The notes under the pieces: model-generated
Database searches by the model: none
Told to the model about the DNA's origin: nothing
What the model saw: the letters and a program-made list of their open reading frames with translations, nothing else
Made by a program: the position numbers and the translations under genes
Part shown: positions 7,385 to 16,536 of the stretch, in pieces
How positions within the stretch are numbered: the stretch's first letter is position 1
How the letters are laid out: each line of letters begins with the position of its first letter
Source of the DNA: Flavobacterium resistens
GTDB lineage: Bacteria > Bacteroidota > Bacteroidia > Flavobacteriales > Flavobacteriaceae
Reading direction: 5' to 3'
DNA: 64,000 nucleotides
Assembly: GCF_900182645.1 (NCBI RefSeq)
Contig: NZ_FXTA01000001.1
Coordinates: 124,001 to 188,000, forward strand

Positions 7385-9361
7385 ATGATCTTTAACAGAC
7401 AAAACCTAACTGACGCTCAATTATTAGATTTATATAAAAAAATTCTTAAACCTCGATTAATCGAAGAAAAAATGCTGATTCTGATTCGTCAGGGTAAAGT
7501 ATCAAAATGGTTCTCCGGAATCGGGCAGGAAGCTATTGCTGTGGGCGTTACAGCTGTTTTAGATGAATCTGAATATGTATTACCGATGCATAGAAATCTT
7601 GGTGTTTTCACTACAAGAAACATTCCGCTTCATCGATTGTTCTCGCAATGGCAAGGAAAAGCAAACGGTTTTACAAAAGGAAGAGACAGAAGTTTTCACT
7701 TTGGAACGCAAGAATATAAGATAATCGGAATGATTTCACATCTGGGACCACAATTAGGTATCGCAGATGGAATTGCATTAGCCAATAAACTTCAAAATAA
7801 TAAAAAAATCACCGCCGTTTTCACAGGAGAAGGTGCAACAAGCGAAGGCGATTTTCATGAAGCTTTAAACATTGCTGCTGTATGGAAGTTACCTGTAATG
7901 TTCGTCATTGAAAATAATGGTTACGGGCTTTCGACACCTACAAATGAACAATATTTATGTGAAAATCTGGCAGACAAAGGCATTGGCTACGGAATGGAGA
8001 GCTGGATTATTGACGGAAACAATATTCTGGAAGTTTACAACAAGCTTTCACAGTTAAAAGAAGAAATGCAGATCAATCCGCGTCCAGTTTTATTGGAATT
8101 TAAAACTTTTAGGATGCGAGGCCATGAAGAGGCGAGTGGCACAAAATATGTTCCGCAAGAATTAATGGATGAATGGGCAGCTAAAGATCCTGTAACGAAT
8201 TACAGAAAATATTTGATAGAAATTGATGTTCTTACAGCCGAATTTGATGAACAGCTTCACAAAGAAATCAAACAAGAAATTGATGAAAATTTAGCTATTG
8301 CAAATGCTGAGCCTGAAATCATTCCTACTTACAGTGGAGAATTAGATGATGTTTATAAAGAATTTGAATATGAAGAATATACTCATGGCGAAGAAGTAAA
8401 AAATATCCGTTTTATTGATGCTATTCGAAATAGTTTGGAACAATCGATGTGGCGTAATAAAAACTTAGTCATTATGGGGCAAGACATCGCTGAATATGGT
8501 GGCGCTTTTAAAATTACAGAAGGATTTGTAGACGCTTTTGGAAGAGAAAGAATCCGAAATACGCCAATTTGCGAAAGTGCTGTTGTTTCAACCGGAATGG
8601 GATTATCAATTAACGGTTATAAAGCAATCGTAGAAATGCAGTTTGCTGATTTTGTTTCAACTGGTTTTAACCCGATTGTTAATTTACTGGCAAAATCACA
8701 TTATCGTTGGGGTGAAAATGCTGACGTTGTGGTTCGTATGCCTTGCGGTGGCGGAACTCAGGCTGGACCTTTTCATTCGCAAACAAATGAAGCCTGGTTT
8801 ACAAAAACTCCTGGTTTAAAAGTAGTTTATCCAGCTTTTCCTTATGATGCAAAAGGACTACTTAATACTTCTATAAATGATCCAAATCCGGTATTGTTTT
8901 TTGAGCATAAACAATTGTACAGAAGTATTTATCAAGATGTTCCAACAGATTATTACACTATTCCTTTTGGAAAAGCAGCTTTAATAAAAGAAGGAAACGC
9001 AGTAACCATTATTGCTTTCGGAGCAACTGTTCATTGGGCTTTAGACACTTTGGAAAAGAATCCACAAATTAATGCTGATTTAATTGATTTAAGAACATTG
9101 CAACCTTTAGATACTGAAGCGATTTTTGCTTCAGTAAAAAAAACAGGAAAAGCCATTATTTATCAGGAAGATACTATGTTTGGCGGAATTGCAAGCGATA
9201 TTTCTTCTTTGATTATGGAAAACTGTTTTGAATTTTTAGATGGTCCTGTAAAAAGAGTTGCAAGTTTGGATTCTCCAATTCCGTTTACAAAAGCTTTGGA
9301 AGATCAGTTTTTGGCAAAAGATCGTTTTGAAGAAACACTTTTGGATTTATTGAAATATTAG
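7385..9361 (+). CDS. fused E1 alpha/beta 2-oxoacid dehydrogenase (branched-chain type)
   Basis: The 658-residue protein joins an E1-alpha half (about residues 8-320) and an E1-beta half (about 340-658) in one chain. The thiamine diphosphate motif is seen at G148-E-G150 through E176-N-N178. The beta half starts with IRFIDAIRNSLEQSMW and contains MGQDIAEYGGAFKITEG. E1 decarboxylates a branched-chain 2-oxoacid and passes the acyl group to lipoyl-E2. In this phylum such fusions supply branched-chain acyl-CoA primers for iso-fatty acids. E2 and E3 are not adjacent. A hairpin terminator follows directly, so the gene is monocistronic. Confidence 0.9.
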   Translation: MIFNRQNLTDAQLLDLYKKILKPRLIEEKMLILIRQGKVSKWFSGIGQEAIAVGVTAVLDESEYVLPMHRNLGVFTTRNIPLHRLFSQWQGKANGFTKGRDRSFHFGTQEYKIIGMISHLGPQLGIADGIALANKLQNNKKITAVFTGEGATSEGDFHEALNIAAVWKLPVMFVIENNGYGLSTPTNEQYLCENLADKGIGYGMESWIIDGNNILEVYNKLSQLKEEMQINPRPVLLEFKTFRMRGHEEASGTKYVPQELMDEWAAKDPVTNYRKYLIEIDVLTAEFDEQLHKEIKQEIDENLAIANAEPEIIPTYSGELDDVYKEFEYEEYTHGEEVKNIRFIDAIRNSLEQSMWRNKNLVIMGQDIAEYGGAFKITEGFVDAFGRERIRNTPICESAVVSTGMGLSINGYKAIVEMQFADFVSTGFNPIVNLLAKSHYRWGENADVVVRMPCGGGTQAGPFHSQTNEAWFTKTPGLKVVYPAFPYDAKGLLNTSINDPNPVLFFEHKQLYRSIYQDVPTDYYTIPFGKAALIKEGNAVTIIAFGATVHWALDTLEKNPQINADLIDLRTLQPLDTEAIFASVKKTGKAIIYQEDTMFGGIASDISSLIMENCFEFLDGPVKRVASLDSPIPFTKALEDQFLAKDRFEETLLDLLKY

Positions 9362-9400
9362 TCCCATAAAGCATACTTGTCTGAATAAAAGAATTTAAAA

Positions 9401-9431
9401 AAAGGTTTGACAAAATGATTGTCAAACCTTT
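9401..9431. terminator. bidirectional intrinsic terminator
   Basis: AAAGGTTTGAC (9401-9411) pairs with GTCAAACCTTT (9421-9431), followed by a T run on each strand. It separates the convergent E1 dehydrogenase and MDR oxidoreductase genes. Confidence 0.85.
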
Positions 9432-9451
9432 TTTCTTTTAAAAATATTAAG

Positions 9452-10423
9452 TTAGATAAGAACAACCAGTCGTTGACCGTCTAAAACTTCTTTTGCCCAC
9501 ATTTCTTCAATGTCAACAAGATTTCCTGTTTCGATATTCACTTTCATTTTATTCTGAGCTGCCAAAAGAAACATTTCCGGAAGTATTTCTGAAAATAATA
9601 ATTTCACTTCTTCTTTTGACCAGCTTCCTAAACCAGAACCAGATAATTGCAGATCAACGCTTCTTAAAATTCCTGATGATAACTGAATACTGTCACCAGC
9701 CATTCCGCCAATAGTCACATATCTTATTTTATTGGTAAAAGATCCATTTCCTTTTAAAACAGAAAGAACCAACTCTGCAGGATGTCCCCATAAATAATCC
9801 AAAATAATGTCAATTGGTGTATTTTGATGAATTTCATTTAATTGAGAAATAAACACATCATCGTGTTGTTTTAATGAAATTGTTTCATCAGCGCCTAATT
9901 CTTTTAGGTTTTGAAGTATTTTTTCATTTCTTCCGGTAACAATTATTTTTTTCGCTCCATAATATTTTGCAATCTGAATTGCTATTTGACCTGTAAATCC
10001 GGTTGCTCCGTTGATCAAAACAGTATCTCCAGTTTTGATATTGGCACGAAACCGCAAAGCCATTGCTGAACCTGCAACTGCATTTGGCAACGAAGCTGCG
10101 ACTGCATCGCTAATTCCTTCAGGCAACTTTACAAGTATATTTTTATCAATTATTGCCTTTTCAGCCATTGTACCTGAAATTCCGCGAGCATAAACTCTAG
10201 TTCCGTTTTCGAGTAAACCAACGCAATCGCTTCCAATAACAAAACCATTTTCATTCTTGTTTTCTGAAGAATAATGTTTTCCTGAGGCTTTTCCTTTATC
10301 CAGATTTGTAATACCTACAGCTTTAACTGAAATTAAAATCTGATTTTCGTTTTGAACAATTGGTTCTGCAAATTCTGCATATTTAGGCATTTCGCCTTTC
10401 GTATAAACTACTGCTGCTTTCAT
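9452..10423 (-). CDS. MDR-family quinone oxidoreductase-like protein
   Basis: The 323-residue product is a medium-chain dehydrogenase/reductase: N-terminal GroES-like domain starting MKAAVVYTKGEMPKY and a Rossmann domain with GATGFTGQIAIQIAKYYGA. The structural-zinc Cys cluster is absent, which points to the NAD(P)H quinone oxidoreductase/enoyl reductase branch. The start at 10423 is chosen because the frame opens further upstream only through 22 residues unlike the family. A Crp/Fnr-type regulator is encoded 74 bp upstream on the same strand and may control it. Confidence 0.8.
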   Translation of the reverse strand: MKAAVVYTKGEMPKYAEFAEPIVQNENQILISVKAVGITNLDKGKASGKHYSSENKNENGFVIGSDCVGLLENGTRVYARGISGTMAEKAIIDKNILVKLPEGISDAVAASLPNAVAGSAMALRFRANIKTGDTVLINGATGFTGQIAIQIAKYYGAKKIIVTGRNEKILQNLKELGADETISLKQHDDVFISQLNEIHQNTPIDIILDYLWGHPAELVLSVLKGNGSFTNKIRYVTIGGMAGDSIQLSSGILRSVDLQLSGSGLGSWSKEEVKLLFSEILPEMFLLAAQNKMKVNIETGNLVDIEEMWAKEVLDGQRLVVLI

Positions 10424-10497
10424 AATATTTAATTTTATGATGCAAAGTTCGAAACTCGATTTTCGGTAGACGATAACATTTGTTATCAAATAAAATT

Positions 10498-11076
10498 TTA
10501 TTCTTTTTTATGAATTAATTTACTTTTGATTCGGCTAAGATGAACCGTACTTACTCCAAGATAAGAAGCAATATAATGTTGTGGAACGCGTTGGACAATT
10601 TGAGGTTTTTCTTTAATTAAATCGAGATAACGCTGAGTAGGGGAGTCTTTTATAAAAGAAAAAAAATGTTTCATGTAATCAAATGTTCTCTGAAAAAGCA
10701 TATTGATTAATCGATCTCTTAATTCAGGAATTTCTTTAATTTCTTCCAAAATTTTATCGACATGATTTTTAGAAATCCACCATAAAATCGAAGGTTCAAT
10801 AGTTTCAACCACAACCGGACTCGGAAATTGCTTCATGAAACTTTCAATAGAAGCCACACTTTGATTTTCGAAAAAAAACTGCGAAGTCAAATCTTTTCCG
10901 TTATTGTTAAACCAAACTCTGATACAGCCTTTTTCAATTATAAAAAGCTTTTTCGAAATTTCTCCTTCTTCAATAAGAACTGTTTTAGCTGGAACTTCAA
11001 TATAGTTGAAGTAACTGATGTATTCGTTCCATTTTTCGTCTGTTAAAGGAAATTTATTTCGGAATTGGTCAAACAT
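10498..11076 (-). CDS. Crp/Fnr-family transcription regulator
   Basis: The 192-residue protein has a cyclic-nucleotide-binding fold (about residues 20-125, with VLIEEGEISKKLFIIEKGCI) and a short C-terminal winged-helix with HYIASYLGVSTVHLSRIKS as recognition helix region. The Arg and Ser residues that contact cAMP are not clear, so the effector is unknown. It is directly upstream of and co-oriented with the MDR oxidoreductase gene. Pairs of this kind are common in Flavobacteriia and suggest local regulation, which is inferred. Confidence 0.82.
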   Translation of the reverse strand: MFDQFRNKFPLTDEKWNEYISYFNYIEVPAKTVLIEEGEISKKLFIIEKGCIRVWFNNNGKDLTSQFFFENQSVASIESFMKQFPSPVVVETIEPSILWWISKNHVDKILEEIKEIPELRDRLINMLFQRTFDYMKHFFSFIKDSPTQRYLDLIKEKPQIVQRVPQHYIASYLGVSTVHLSRIKSKLIHKKE

Positions 11077-11105
11077 TTATTTATCTTATAATTTTATACT
11101 ATTTT

Positions 11106-11573
11106 TTAATCTGAATTGTTTCCAGCTCTAATCGCTAAAATATGATAGATTACTGTATCTAGAAACTCTATGTTTTCGTCGTTAATATTTAATGTTAACT
11201 TCGGTTTAGAAATCCATGTTTTCTGCTTTAATTGAGAAATTTTAATCTCTTTGAAATAGTACGAAAAATTCCCGTCTAAGGAAATAAAGTAATCTTGTTT
11301 TATATATAATCTTTTTCCAGAACCAAAGATTATTCTCCCATTAGTTATTTCAGATATATTATCTGCAATCAGTTCATTCTGGAACAAAATTTCATAATCA
11401 CTTTTTATGAAAGTCATTTTAGATTTTACTTCTAAAAGCAAAATATCATTGCAATTAAAAATAGAAATTATTCTATTTGTCCAATTGAATTTTACCTTAG
11501 AATAAAATAAAAGTTCATCATTTTTGTAAACATAAAGACTTTGATTTTTATCTCGAATAATTTCTATTTCCAT
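11106..11573 (-). CDS. hypothetical protein, beta-rich
   Basis: The 155-residue product is predicted to be soluble and strand-rich with many alternating hydrophobic positions (YVYKNDELLFYSKVKFNW, IIFGSGKRLYIKQDYFI). No catalytic motif, signal peptide or membrane helix is seen, and no family was recognised. It begins 9 bp after the upstream hypothetical gene ends, so the two are probably one transcript. Confidence 0.55.
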   Translation of the reverse strand: MEIEIIRDKNQSLYVYKNDELLFYSKVKFNWTNRIISIFNCNDILLLEVKSKMTFIKSDYEILFQNELIADNISEITNGRIIFGSGKRLYIKQDYFISLDGNFSYYFKEIKISQLKQKTWISKPKLTLNINDENIEFLDTVIYHILAIRAGNNSD

Positions 11574-11582
11574 TTAAAATAT

Positions 11583-11990
11583 TTAATTGGAATTTGATTC
11601 CAATTCAAACAACTGCACCTGACTTTTCAATCGGTCAATTAATAAATTCATCATACGTTTGTTTAAACTGGAAGAATTCTGAATATAAGTTTCATATTCT
11701 TCAAGCGTAAAAAGAGCCATAACGATTCCTTTTAGGGAATTACGGAACTTAATATCTTTTTGAATGGAATTTTCTATCGTCTGAAGTTTCTTTTCAACTG
11801 AATAGGAATAAAAATCAGCTTTATTTTTATTGACGTAATTGATAAAAACTGCTATGAATAAATCATTTTGAAGTTTTAGAATAGGCCTGATGGTCTGATT
11901 TTGAAACAATTCGTCTGCCGAAGACTGAGCACTGACAGTTCCTAAAGTTTCACCTCTGAATTCTCTTAAAAAATTATCTCTATCTGCCAT
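11583..11990 (-). CDS. conserved helical hypothetical protein
   Basis: The 135-residue product is largely helical, with a polar N terminus (FLREFRGETLG) and motifs such as QNQTIRPILKLQNDLF. Similar flavobacterial proteins are, as far as I recall, sometimes labelled 'glyoxalase', but no VOC metal-binding pattern can be seen here, so that name is not supported. It precedes and is probably co-transcribed with the beta-rich gene. Confidence 0.55.
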   Translation of the reverse strand: MADRDNFLREFRGETLGTVSAQSSADELFQNQTIRPILKLQNDLFIAVFINYVNKNKADFYSYSVEKKLQTIENSIQKDIKFRNSLKGIVMALFTLEEYETYIQNSSSLNKRMMNLLIDRLKSQVQLFELESNSN

Positions 11991-12116
11991 GTTTTTTCTT
12001 TAAATTTAGAAAAAATTACAATGCAAAAACTAAATCGAGACATAAGTTAGTTAACAAAATTTAGTTTAAAATGTTTAAATGTAGTTTTATCACTTAGATA
12101 GTTTTAAAAATTTATT

Positions 12117-12545
12117 ATGAATAAAAACTCCTTTCTTTTTCTTCTTTTAATTATGATTTCTGTTATTTCTTGTAATTCGAAAGAAGATAAAAACGGTTAT
12201 CAAGAAGTCGTTTATCGCGCCGTACATCAAAAAGATACTGCAATTTTAGTCCTTAATATCAACGAAAAACGCTTTTTTGGCCGATATGAAATCTTATATC
12301 ATCAAATTGGAAAAGATTCAGGCGATGTAAGGGGAGATATTAAAGGAGATACTTTAAGAGGCGATTTTCATTATATTTCAAATGGCGGAAGCTGGAAAAG
12401 AATTCCTTTGGCATTTCTCAAAAAAGATAACAAACTAATCTCAGGAAATGGAGTGATCGGAACGTATATGAGTCTTCCGTGTTTTATTCAGGGTACATTA
12501 AATTATAATGAGCCGAGGTTTGTTTTTGAAGAGATTAAGAAATAG
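12117..12545 (+). CDS. small lipoprotein of unknown function
   Basis: The 142-residue product has a signal peptide ending in the lipobox VISC (Cys about residue 20) followed by NSKED, then a strand-rich domain containing repeated GDVRGDIKGDTLRGDFHY. It is likely lipid-anchored in the envelope. The pattern (short domain that may bind a small ligand) resembles many flavobacterial lipoproteins of unknown role. A nested inverted-repeat element follows the stop. Confidence 0.65.
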   Translation: MNKNSFLFLLLIMISVISCNSKEDKNGYQEVVYRAVHQKDTAILVLNINEKRFFGRYEILYHQIGKDSGDVRGDIKGDTLRGDFHYISNGGSWKRIPLAFLKKDNKLISGNGVIGTYMSLPCFIQGTLNYNEPRFVFEEIKK

Positions 12546-12568
12546 TTTTTTTTCAAGTTTTTATCGAC

Positions 12569-12696
12569 TTAACCGCAAAGAGCGCAAGGTTTTATATAAT
12601 GCACTAAATAAAAATGCAAAGTTCGCAAAGCTTTGTGTAAAAACTTTGCGAACCTTTCGTCCCGATAGCTATCGGGATTGCGCTCTTTGCGGTTAA
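12569..12696. repeat. nested palindromic intergenic element
   Basis: Outer arms TTAACCGCAAAGAGCGCAA (12569-12587) and its exact complement (12678-12696) enclose GTTCGCAAAG / CTTTGCGAAC (12621-12630, 12644-12653) and the palindrome CCCGATAGCTATCGGG (12661-12676). It lies between convergent genes and could terminate both. The 20-mer GTCCCGATAGCTATCGGGAT recurs at 63207-63226, and CTTTGCGGTTAAAT recurs near 47085-47098. Confidence 0.85.
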
Positions 12697-12702
12697 ATAG
12701 TT

Positions 12703-13959
12703 TTATTCCAAACTTCCAATCTTAGAAGGAAGTTCAAATATTTCAAGATCAAAATATTCTACAGAAGCCATAACGTGGTCAAAAATATCAGACATAATAT
12801 ATTCGTAATTCGCCCAGCGTTTATCACTTGAAAAAGCATAAATTTCCAACGGAACTCCATGCGCAGTAGATTGCAGCTGACGGCACATGATATGCATATC
12901 TTTGTTTAATCCTGGATGCGTCACAAGATACTGCATGATATATTTTCTAAACAAACCTAAATTGGTCATATTTCGACCGTTAAGCGCAAGTGTTTTATCA
13001 ACTCCTCTAAGATCGTTGTATTTTTCAATTTCGGCTTGTCTTGTCTCGATATAAGATGAAATCAGCTGTACTTTTTTCATTTGTGCCAAATCTTCATCAT
13101 TCAAAAACCGAATTGTACTGCTTTTGATCAAAACATGTCTTTTGATTCGGCGTCCGGCAGATTTTTGCATACCGCGCCAGTTTTGAAAAGAATCTGAACT
13201 TAAGGCATACGTGGGGATTGTTGTAATAGTATTATCAAAATTTCGAACTTTTACTGTCGTCAAATTGATTTCGATTACATCACCATCGGCACCAAATTTA
13301 TCCATTGTAATCCAGTCGCCAATACGAACCATATCGTTAATCGCAACCTGAACGCTTGAAACAAATCCAAGAATTGTATCTCTGAAAATCAAGATAATAA
13401 TTGCCGAAAGTGTTCCTAAAATGGTAAGCAGTTCACCTTTTTTTATTCCGAATAAAGTCGAAATAATAAGCGCAACGCCAAAAATCCAGAGCACAATCAT
13501 AATAACCTGAACGAAACTATCGATAGGTTTGTCGCTATATTCAGGCTTTTGCTTTAAATAATCTCGAAGCGAATTAAAAATTGTTCGAACAATCCATAAT
13601 CCTAACAATACAATATAAACACCGACTATTTTCCCGAAAATAGATTCCCAATATTCATATTTGTCTAAAATTACAGGAACCGCTTTATAAATAAAGAAAA
13701 ACGGAATTAAATACGCCGTATATCTTGTTGTTTTATTCTGAATTAGATAATCATCGAATTTTGTTTTAGTACGTTGCGCAAAAATGGCGGTCAAAGTCAC
13801 TAAAACAAATTTGGCAACGTAATAAATAACATAAGCCAATGCCACCAAAATGGCGATATTAAAAATAAGACTGGTGTATGACGCCACATTGCGGCTCATT
13901 CCCCAATCTCTGAAAATCGGATATAAAAAATTAAATATTTTATCCAAAAGCTTATGCAT
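12703..13959 (-). CDS. MscS-family mechanosensitive channel
   Basis: The 418-residue protein has about five predicted membrane segments in residues 22-195 and the MscS core from about 175 onward, including DTILGFVSSVQVAINDMVRIGDWI and the beta-domain stretch VKVRNFDNTITTIPTY. The C-terminal part (260-418) is soluble. This architecture resembles YbdG-type channels, which open on hypo-osmotic shock or act in osmotic sensing. Its start overlaps the end of the DUF3817 gene by 8 bp, so translation is probably coupled. Confidence 0.88.
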   Translation of the reverse strand: MHKLLDKIFNFLYPIFRDWGMSRNVASYTSLIFNIAILVALAYVIYYVAKFVLVTLTAIFAQRTKTKFDDYLIQNKTTRYTAYLIPFFFIYKAVPVILDKYEYWESIFGKIVGVYIVLLGLWIVRTIFNSLRDYLKQKPEYSDKPIDSFVQVIMIVLWIFGVALIISTLFGIKKGELLTILGTLSAIIILIFRDTILGFVSSVQVAINDMVRIGDWITMDKFGADGDVIEINLTTVKVRNFDNTITTIPTYALSSDSFQNWRGMQKSAGRRIKRHVLIKSSTIRFLNDEDLAQMKKVQLISSYIETRQAEIEKYNDLRGVDKTLALNGRNMTNLGLFRKYIMQYLVTHPGLNKDMHIMCRQLQSTAHGVPLEIYAFSSDKRWANYEYIMSDIFDHVMASVEYFDLEIFELPSKIGSLE

Positions 13960-14239
13960 TATTTTCTAAGTATTTTTTTTCAATATAAAAAGTTCCAAAT
14001 GGAACAAGAGAAGCAATTAAAATGATTCCGAAAGTCTTTAAATCCCAGTTCATTGATTTTTTCAATAAAAAAGCAAGAACAATATATCCGATAAACAAAA
14101 CACCATGTGTCATTCCTAACGGACGCAATAATGTATGATAAAGTTCAGGATTATTGGTTTTTATAATAAGCATATTAGCAAACAATACTAAGTATGATAT
14201 TCCTTCTAAAATGGCAGTAACTTTAAAAATCTTGAGCAT
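13952..14239 (-). CDS. DUF3817 membrane protein
   Basis: The 95-residue protein contains three predicted membrane helices (about 10-28, 42-62, 68-86) and the DUF3817 pattern, with the conserved LLRPLGMTHGVLFIGY between helices one and two. Function unknown. It overlaps the downstream MscS gene by 8 bp, suggesting that both membrane proteins are made together. Confidence 0.8.
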   Translation of the reverse strand: MLKIFKVTAILEGISYLVLFANMLIIKTNNPELYHTLLRPLGMTHGVLFIGYIVLAFLLKKSMNWDLKTFGIILIASLVPFGTFYIEKKYLENNA

Positions 14240-14344
14240 ATAGATGTATTTTTTGAATTTATGGAAGCAAAATTAAGTATTAGGATTGGTTTTTAAGTTA
14301 TGTGTCAGAAAAGTAATTTATTTTTACAGTCTTAAACTTTGATA

Positions 14345-14878
14345 ATGAGCAAACGCGATTTAAAAAAATATTTAGCCAAATTAAGTAAAGAACAATTAGA
14401 AGAACAACTAATTGAGCTGTATGAAAAATTTAGTCCCGTAAAAGTGTATTATGATTTTGTTTTTAATCCGAAAGAAGACAAACTTTTGCAGGAATCGAAG
14501 GTTAAAATCTCGCATGAATATTTTCCAATCAAAAAACCAGGAGCAAGATGGCGTCCGAAAGCAAAAATGCGTCGCTCTGTTGCTCAAAAAATAATTAAAC
14601 ATTTTATTTCTCTTGGTGTCGATTCTTTTGTAATTGCCGATTTAATGCTTTACAACATCGAAATTGCCCAAACGTATTCTTCTCAAAATCTCATAAAGCA
14701 AGATTTATTTTACAAAAGTATATTTAATTCATTTGAACAAGCAGTTAATTTTTTAATTTCAAACGGAATTTTAACTGAATATAAAGCAAGAATTATTGCA
14801 ATTCATGATGAAACTGTTCAACAAAAATGGAAAAACAAGTACGATTTTGAAGCGATTTTAGACAAAATTGACCTTTAA
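14345..14878 (+). CDS. DUF6155 family protein
   Basis: The 177-residue helical, basic protein begins MSKRDLKKYLAKLSKEQLEEQ, the typical opening of the DUF6155 family of Bacteroidota. ATG at 14345 is preferred to an in-frame TTG two codons earlier. A KPGARWRPKAKMRRS segment in the middle is strongly basic. No enzymatic motif is visible. It stands in front of, but is separated by about 110 bp from, the SF2 helicase gene. Confidence 0.65.
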   Translation: MSKRDLKKYLAKLSKEQLEEQLIELYEKFSPVKVYYDFVFNPKEDKLLQESKVKISHEYFPIKKPGARWRPKAKMRRSVAQKIIKHFISLGVDSFVIADLMLYNIEIAQTYSSQNLIKQDLFYKSIFNSFEQAVNFLISNGILTEYKARIIAIHDETVQQKWKNKYDFEAILDKIDL

Positions 14879-14987
14879 ATGCACTTCTCATAAAAAATCT
14901 TTATTTAAAAAAAACATTTATTTTAGGTTAAATTACGATGAATAACTGTTTTTTCGGTGTATTTTTGCAAAAATCCAAAAATAAACA

Positions 14988-16526
14988 ATGTCTCAAAACA
15001 CTTTAGAAATAGAAAGAGAAGAGAAAAAAGAACTTTATGCGTATCAAAAAGGCGATATTGACGCCATTTTTGACCGCTTAGACAATGCTCCTCAAAAACA
15101 CCATTTATTGTATCAATTGCCAACTGGTGGGGGAAAAACAGTGATATTCTCAGAAATTGTACGTCGTTATTTATCTAATAATGACAAAAAAGTGGTTGTT
15201 TTAACACACCGAATCGAGCTTTGCAAACAAACGTCAAAAATGCTGAAAGGTTTTGGCGTAAGCAATAAAATAATCAACAGCAAGGTAAAAGAACTTCCTG
15301 ATCAAAATGATTATTCTTGTTTTGTGGCAATGGTTGAGACTTTGAAAAACCGTATCAATGATGAAAAATTGCATCTTGACAATATTGGTTTGGTTATTAT
15401 TGATGAGGCGCATTACAATTCATTCAGAAAATTATTAAACTCATTCAAAAATGCTTTTATTCTTGGAGTAACAGCAACTCCATTGAGTTCGAATATAAAA
15501 TTACCAATGCACCAGAGTTATGACGAATTAATCGTTGGAGATACAATTGGTTCATTAATTGACAAAGGATTTTTGGCAAGAGCGACAACTTATAGTTATG
15601 ATGTTGGTTTGACTTCGTTAAAAGTAGGTATCAACGGTGATTATACTGTAAAATCTTCTGACGATTTGTATACTAATACAATGATGCAGGAAAAACTGCT
15701 TCATGCTTATACAGAACGTTCTTTGGGTAAAAAAACGCTTATTTTCAATAATGGTATTCATACTTCGTTATATGTATATGATACTTTTAGAGAAGCAGGT
15801 TACGACATCAGACACCTTGATAACACAAGCAGTTCTGAAGAACGTAAAGATATTTTGGCTTGGTTCAAAAAAACTCCAGATGCGATTTTGACTTCTGTCG
15901 GAATCCTTACAACTGGTTTTGATGAGCCAACTGTCGAGACTATTATTTTGAACAGAGCAACAAAATCGCTTACATTATACTTTCAGATGATTGGACGAGG
16001 ATCTCGTAAATTACCTGGAAAAGATGAATTTACCGTAATTGATTTAGGAAATAACGCCGCTCGTTTTGGATTATGGAGCGAGCCTGTAAACTGGCAACAT
16101 ATTTTTAAATCTCCAGAATTTTATCTTGAAAATCTTCGAGATGATACTGAGATCGAAATGTTTTTCAAATACAGCATGCCGCCTGAATTAAGAGCAAAAT
16201 TCAGCAAAACTGCTGACGTTACTTTTGATGTTGACGAAGAGCATAAACTGGCAATTAAGCAAAATTTACGTTCAAAAATTGTATTGGACAAATCATTAGA
16301 GCAACACGCTTCAATGTGTGTAGATAATACTGAAACGTTGCAGGAAGCAAAATCATTAGGAAAAGAACTTGATGATGATATTGAATGTCGTATTAAACGT
16401 TATGCAAAATGTTTAAGCCAATGCAGTAAAAACTACCGTGAATGGCTGGTTGACGATTATAAAAAGAACATGACTTTATTAATCGGTAAAAAATACCGTG
16501 AAAAAATCATGAACGAACCAGATTGA
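14988..16526 (+). CDS. DEAD/DEAH-box superfamily 2 helicase
   Basis: The 512-residue protein carries SF2 motifs in order: Walker A TGGGKT (about residue 46), DEAH (IDEAHYNS), TAT (GVTATPL), and motif VI MIGRGSRKLPG. This fits the SSL2/RadD-like restriction-helicase branch (DEAD/DEAH plus helicase C), not an RNA DEAD-box protein. The C-terminal 140 residues hold a few Cys (CIKRYAKCLSQC) in spacing that could bind metal, which is uncertain. Role probably in DNA repair or processing, by analogy with RadD. Confidence 0.85.
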   Translation: MSQNTLEIEREEKKELYAYQKGDIDAIFDRLDNAPQKHHLLYQLPTGGGKTVIFSEIVRRYLSNNDKKVVVLTHRIELCKQTSKMLKGFGVSNKIINSKVKELPDQNDYSCFVAMVETLKNRINDEKLHLDNIGLVIIDEAHYNSFRKLLNSFKNAFILGVTATPLSSNIKLPMHQSYDELIVGDTIGSLIDKGFLARATTYSYDVGLTSLKVGINGDYTVKSSDDLYTNTMMQEKLLHAYTERSLGKKTLIFNNGIHTSLYVYDTFREAGYDIRHLDNTSSSEERKDILAWFKKTPDAILTSVGILTTGFDEPTVETIILNRATKSLTLYFQMIGRGSRKLPGKDEFTVIDLGNNAARFGLWSEPVNWQHIFKSPEFYLENLRDDTEIEMFFKYSMPPELRAKFSKTADVTFDVDEEHKLAIKQNLRSKIVLDKSLEQHASMCVDNTETLQEAKSLGKELDDDIECRIKRYAKCLSQCSKNYREWLVDDYKKNMTLLIGKKYREKIMNEPD

Positions 16527-16536
16527 TTTTAAAAAA

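Noticed and set aside
7385..9361. E1 alpha/beta fusion as a new gene fusion
   Set aside because: Such fused E1 proteins are already common in Bacteroidota; only noted as a phylum marker.
12508..12696. Open frame of 62 codons on the upper strand overlapping the lipoprotein end
   Set aside because: It runs through the nested palindromic element; its peptide (LNRKERK..., ...DSYRDCALCG) is the translation of the repeat.
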